Below, in pieces: positions 61,343 through 64,000 of a stretch of DNA of 64,000 bases. The first letter of the stretch is position 1. The number at the start of each line of letters is the position of its first letter. The DNA is from CAVTYH01 sp963738835 (GTDB lineage Bacteria; Planctomycetota; Planctomycetia; Pirellulales; JADZDJ01): assembly GCA_963738835.1 (NCBI GenBank), contig CAVTYH010000001.1:248001-312000 (forward strand). Direction: 5' to 3'. A program made the translations under genes and the position numbers. The notes under the pieces are model-generated. The model searched no databases, was not told the DNA's origin, and was given only the letters and a program-made list of their open reading frames with translations.

Positions 61343-62818
61343 TCAAACCTTTCGTGAAAACGGGTTGAGATAGTTCATTTGTTCACCAGTGCCGGCGGGA
61401 CGGTAGATATTGTTACGTGTTTGGATAACTCCGCCCCAAGCCAAGCCACTTAACGGCGGAATCTCACGAATCACCATGAGTGCTACACAAAATGAAATTG
61501 CTAAATCCGCGTGACCGGTTTCGTCGCGGGCTGACTCCAACTTCAGCCCCCATGTTTTTTCGACCAGACGCAACCGACGGAAATCAGCGAGGAGCTCTTC
61601 GTCGCGGTATAAATCGATAGTTCGATCCCTGAAACTCTCCATCAATACGCTTGCCATCTTTGTTAGATTCGAAGCCTGAAACGTAACTTCATGCGTGCGG
61701 ATACCCTGCCGCTGCAAATACTGATTGAGCAGTTCGGCTTGATACGGATCGAAGGCCACGGTCGCGCGGAAGGTGCGTGCCAGTTTCTCGACGAAAGCTT
61801 GGATGTCGAGCAGGTCGATCTTGCCGTCTATACCGGGCTTCCAGCTTCGGCACGTCGCCAATCGCACCCGGCCTGTGCGCCGATCCCGGCCCAAACAAAC
61901 GACGGCGGAACGGTCGCGCTTTATCGAGAGGTCAACGCCGATAACGTATGTGCTGTTTGGCTGCGGTGCGGTTAGCGGGCCCGGTGCAGGTAAATGCGGC
62001 GACGGCGGTTGCATGATCGCGGCTTCAAGATCACTCCCGGATAGCAAGTCGCCGCTGCCAGAGCTCCACTCCCCACGCCACAACCGTGCGAACATCGCCG
62101 GCGGCAGTAGTCGCTCTTGCTCGGCGACATCGTCCGGACTAATCCAGGGCGCCGGTTTCGTCTGTGCCGAAAAATACCACCGCGGGGAGGCGACAGCTTC
62201 GTTTCGCAACGCATAGGCGAATGACTCCGTCCAGCCGGCATTAGTGAGAACGCATAACAACGTGTTCGGATTCTTGGCCACGTTCGACAAAACGGCGTCG
62301 AAAAACTGCCGATTTGCGAAATGCGCCAGCTCGTTAAAAAACACAATCGCCGGTCGCTGGCCATGCACACTGGGGACATCGGTCGAGATCGTTTCGCACA
62401 CACTGCCTGTCGTCGGATTGATGAGCCGATTGGCCTGCGATTCGATACGGCCGTAAAGGTACGGATTGAGCCGTAAACGATCGTCGGCGGCATGCTTCAC
62501 GAGATTGCCCTGATCACTATCCACCGCGCAAATCTGCAACGACAACTTGCGCGGCGAGAACGCCAACAGCCAAAGGGCCATTGCCGCCGCGTCTCCGTCT
62601 TTGGACGATCCCTTGCACCTTTCTTGCCAGAAGCGATTGCAAGGCGGCGCCGTGCCATTAGCCAGCGCCAACAGCGATGGTGCTAACGCTTGGAAGTCTG
62701 TCCGCTGGAAGTCGGCCCAGCATTCCCCGAGCATTTGCGGTCCGCGCGGCGTTGGAATCTCTAGCGACGCAAAGAACGCCACCGGGTCCCGAGCAAATCG
62801 GCGAATATGGTCGGTCAT
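61343..62818 (-). CDS. Phage-type terminase large subunit
   Basis: A 491-residue protein. N-terminal ATPase: FWQERCKGSSKDGDAAAMALWLLAF is a divergent Walker A region, and PAIVFFNELAHF is a Walker B-like motif with Asn where Asp is usual. C-terminal RNase H-like nuclease: YVIGVDLSIKRDRSAVVCLG, FDPYQAELL and SARDETGHADLAIS provide the acidic residues. Family role: cuts concatemeric DNA and pumps it into capsids. It is intact over its full length although neighbours are broken. ATG 62818 overlaps the stop of the small upstream gene (ATGA). Confidence 0.8.
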   Translation of the reverse strand: MTDHIRRFARDPVAFFASLEIPTPRGPQMLGECWADFQRTDFQALAPSLLALANGTAPPCNRFWQERCKGSSKDGDAAAMALWLLAFSPRKLSLQICAVDSDQGNLVKHAADDRLRLNPYLYGRIESQANRLINPTTGSVCETISTDVPSVHGQRPAIVFFNELAHFANRQFFDAVLSNVAKNPNTLLCVLTNAGWTESFAYALRNEAVASPRWYFSAQTKPAPWISPDDVAEQERLLPPAMFARLWRGEWSSGSGDLLSGSDLEAAIMQPPSPHLPAPGPLTAPQPNSTYVIGVDLSIKRDRSAVVCLGRDRRTGRVRLATCRSWKPGIDGKIDLLDIQAFVEKLARTFRATVAFDPYQAELLNQYLQRQGIRTHEVTFQASNLTKMASVLMESFRDRTIDLYRDEELLADFRRLRLVEKTWGLKLESARDETGHADLAISFCVALMVIREIPPLSGLAWGGVIQTRNNIYRPAGTGEQMNYLNPFSRKV

Positions 62819-62970
62819 AATGCTTTCGCCGCCTTCTGCTGTTGACGCGCTTCCAGGCGATACCGCTTACGCTCTTCCCGGAGCGTTTGCAGCCAGCACG
62901 GCACGAACGATTTGCATGGCATCCGGCGGAGCACGATGTCAGGTCGCCGGTATGGTTTCATCGACGCCAT
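62815..62970 (-). CDS. 51-residue basic protein upstream of the terminase gene
   Basis: MASMKPYRRPDIVLRRMPCK, then SFVPCWLQTLREERKRYRLE and a Gln/Lys/Ala-rich end. The ATG at 62970 follows GTGAGCTA, and the TGA overlaps the terminase ATG, which suggests translational coupling. Basic, with two cysteines. No family known. Confidence 0.5.
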   Translation of the reverse strand: MASMKPYRRPDIVLRRMPCKSFVPCWLQTLREERKRYRLEARQQQKAAKAL

Positions 62971-62974
62971 TAGC

Positions 62975-63691
62975 TCACCCCTCCCCTTTGTGGGTTTGGG
63001 TAGGATAGTGAACAGTTGAATCTATGCCATTTCCCGCCTCTGGCTTGCCGTCTGTTGCGTTTGGCATCGCAACAACGATTGATTCGTGGCCATTGGCTTG
63101 CTGGCGGTCAATGGCGTCCCACGGGTTTGCTGGCGCCGCCGAACGGTTCAGCCCCAGCTTTTCAAGGCACTTATCGCGTGAATCTGTGGCGTTGCCGATC
63201 GTGGCCAGCAGTTGCAGCCGTTCCGACAGCGACAGCGATTCGCCCTCGCGTTTGAGCCAGCGGGAGGCCAGTAGTGCCCTGGCTTCGTGCCGCGCGGCAC
63301 TCTGGCACAACGCGGAAGCGAAGGGGGTTAGCTCGCCACTTACGGCTAGGACGCCGTTTTCAATCTGACGGCGGAACTCGCCGACGATCCGGCGACACGT
63401 AGCTGGCACCTTTTGGCAAGCTGCCCACGGTCAACCAGCTTCGGACCGCGCCCAACCCGGTTTTCATTCGGTTTCGATTCTTCGTCGGCGCCCGGGTTTC
63501 CCCGACGTTTTTGAGGGTTTTTGCACCGCAATCTGCGCCGTTTGAGAATTGCCATTGTCGCAAGTCGTTATCACGCCAGGGTTTTTCATTCGGTGTTCGG
63601 GTCTGGATAGGACTACGGACGACGCAGAGCACGGCGGCGGTTGAACGCCAGTGGCAGTTTCGGATTCGGCAAGCGGGTGTTGCGTTGTCAT
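62975..63691 (-). pseudogene. Candidate terminase small subunit, frameshifted
   Basis: The C-terminal frame (62975-63409) reads TCRRIVGEFRRQIENGVLAV, SGELTPFASALCQSAARHEARALLASRWLKREGESLSLSERLQLLATIGNATDSRDKCLEKLGLN. Upstream, KNPGVITTCDNGNSQTAQIA and VGRGPKLVDRGQLAKR lie in two other frames up to 63691. Position directly before the terminase large subunit and a helical, charged composition fit a small-subunit role. No motif proves it. Confidence 0.45.
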
Positions 63692-63708
63692 TCCAGTGCC
63701 TCACGATC

Positions 63709-63810
63709 CGGAACGGTCGGAACAATCAATGCCATTTCCCGGTTAAGCGCCTTACGCACCGCGCAACGCAATTAACCGGAACTACTGTTCCGACTGTTCC
63801 GACTGTTCCG
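63709..63810. repeat. Iteron-like tandem repeat with inverted copies
   Basis: Three perfect tandem copies of ACTGTTCCG at 63784-63810, flanked by AACCGGA and CCGGTTT. Two imperfect inverted copies CGGAACGGT and CGGAACAAT lie at 63709-63726. The repeat starts 3 bp after the primase stop (minus strand). It could be a replication-origin or regulatory site of the element. Confidence 0.5.
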
Positions 63811-63813
63811 GTT

Positions 63814-63999
63814 TCAAACCAATGCGATGCCTTCATAGTGAACTCCGTCGCTTCTGCGTTTTGTCACTCCCCGATCCGACAGATAATCGCCGAACCGTCG
63901 GCCGTTGACGGGTTTCTCCCCGTTCGCTTTGCACCAGTTTTCGTAGGCCGCTCGCACGTCCGACGCTTTTGATTCATTGCCCGGCGCCAACTTGCAGCA
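63814..63999 (-). CDS. C-terminus of a D5/P4-type DNA primase-helicase (partial)
   Basis: Sixty-one residues running in from the window edge: NESKASDVRAAYENWCKANGEKPVNGRRFGDYLSDRGVTKRRSDGVHYEGIALV then TGA at 63814-63816. This is the winged-helix tail typical of phage/plasmid primase-helicases (AYxxWCxxNGExPVxxRRFGxxLxxRGxxKxRxxGxxYxGI). Only the end is visible; the primase and helicase domains lie outside the window. Confidence 0.75.
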   Translation of the reverse strand, partial: CCKLAPGNESKASDVRAAYENWCKANGEKPVNGRRFGDYLSDRGVTKRRSDGVHYEGIALV

Positions 64000-64000
64000 T

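Noticed and set aside
63784..63810. CRISPR array
   Set aside because: The 9-bp units are tandem without spacers; no cas gene is present in the window.
63511..63972. 153-codon plus-strand open frame at the right end
   Set aside because: It is antisense to the primase C-terminus and the candidate terminase small subunit, and its translation lacks protein-like features.

Overview
The window looks like chromosome of a planctomycete, most likely a Pirellulales-type organism. Supporting features are a Flp-type pilin, a decayed DUF1559 prepilin-like gene, a planctomycete-style protein kinase-like gene with a degenerate catalytic core, a family-38-like glycosidase, long TPR membrane proteins, a 74-residue protein ending in a planctomycete-type GLTGAIRPRE tail, and lpxA, which implies a lipid-A-containing outer membrane. 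This assignment is inference from gene families; no rRNA or marker phylogeny is available here.

Layout. 1-9 kb: tail of an NtrC-type activator, HIT protein, APC transporter, secreted esterase/SMP-30 fusion, broken GyrI-like gene, GT87-like and TMTC-like membrane glycosyltransferase genes, DUF1328 protein. 9-20 kb: DinB-like protein, an ABC exporter pair whose permease is fused to a CPBP protease, a mini-catalase, a large secreted protein and pyruvate phosphate dikinase. 20-26 kb: an RmlD-like reductase (frameshifted), acetate kinase and phosphoketolase. The last two form a module turning sugar phosphates into acetyl-phosphate and then acetate plus ATP. 26-34 kb: pseudokinase with a C-terminal repeat domain, Flp pilin, YjbQ, DNA polymerase III delta-prime, and a frameshifted glycosidase. 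34-39 kb: hybrid sensor kinase and a response regulator with an anti-sigma-type ATPase domain. 39-43 kb: three decayed genes and a polysaccharide-export lipoprotein. 44-57 kb: giant TPR protein, DUF3467 protein, lpxA, amidohydrolase, hisG, hisE, miaA, aspS and a membrane protein.

At 57,417 a tRNA-Val(TAC) marks the left edge of an integrated element that runs off the right end. It is all on the minus strand: a tyrosine integrase whose last codons lie inside the tRNA gene, an HTH regulator, an ERCC4 nuclease, several unknowns, a phage-type terminase large subunit, a candidate small subunit, and the C-terminus of a D5/P4-type primase. Many of its genes are frameshifted, much more densely than the chromosomal core genes, which suggests decay.

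Two families of small repeats are the most striking non-coding features. Four inverted pairs with the GTAG-plus-palindrome structure of REP/REPIN elements lie between genes. One of them provides the stop codons of both convergent neighbours. A second palindromic family (CCCTC...GAGGG) occurs six times. Five copies are inside reading frames, including the otherwise intact essential-type gene miaA, where they add a Pro/Ser/Gly/Glu-rich peptide.
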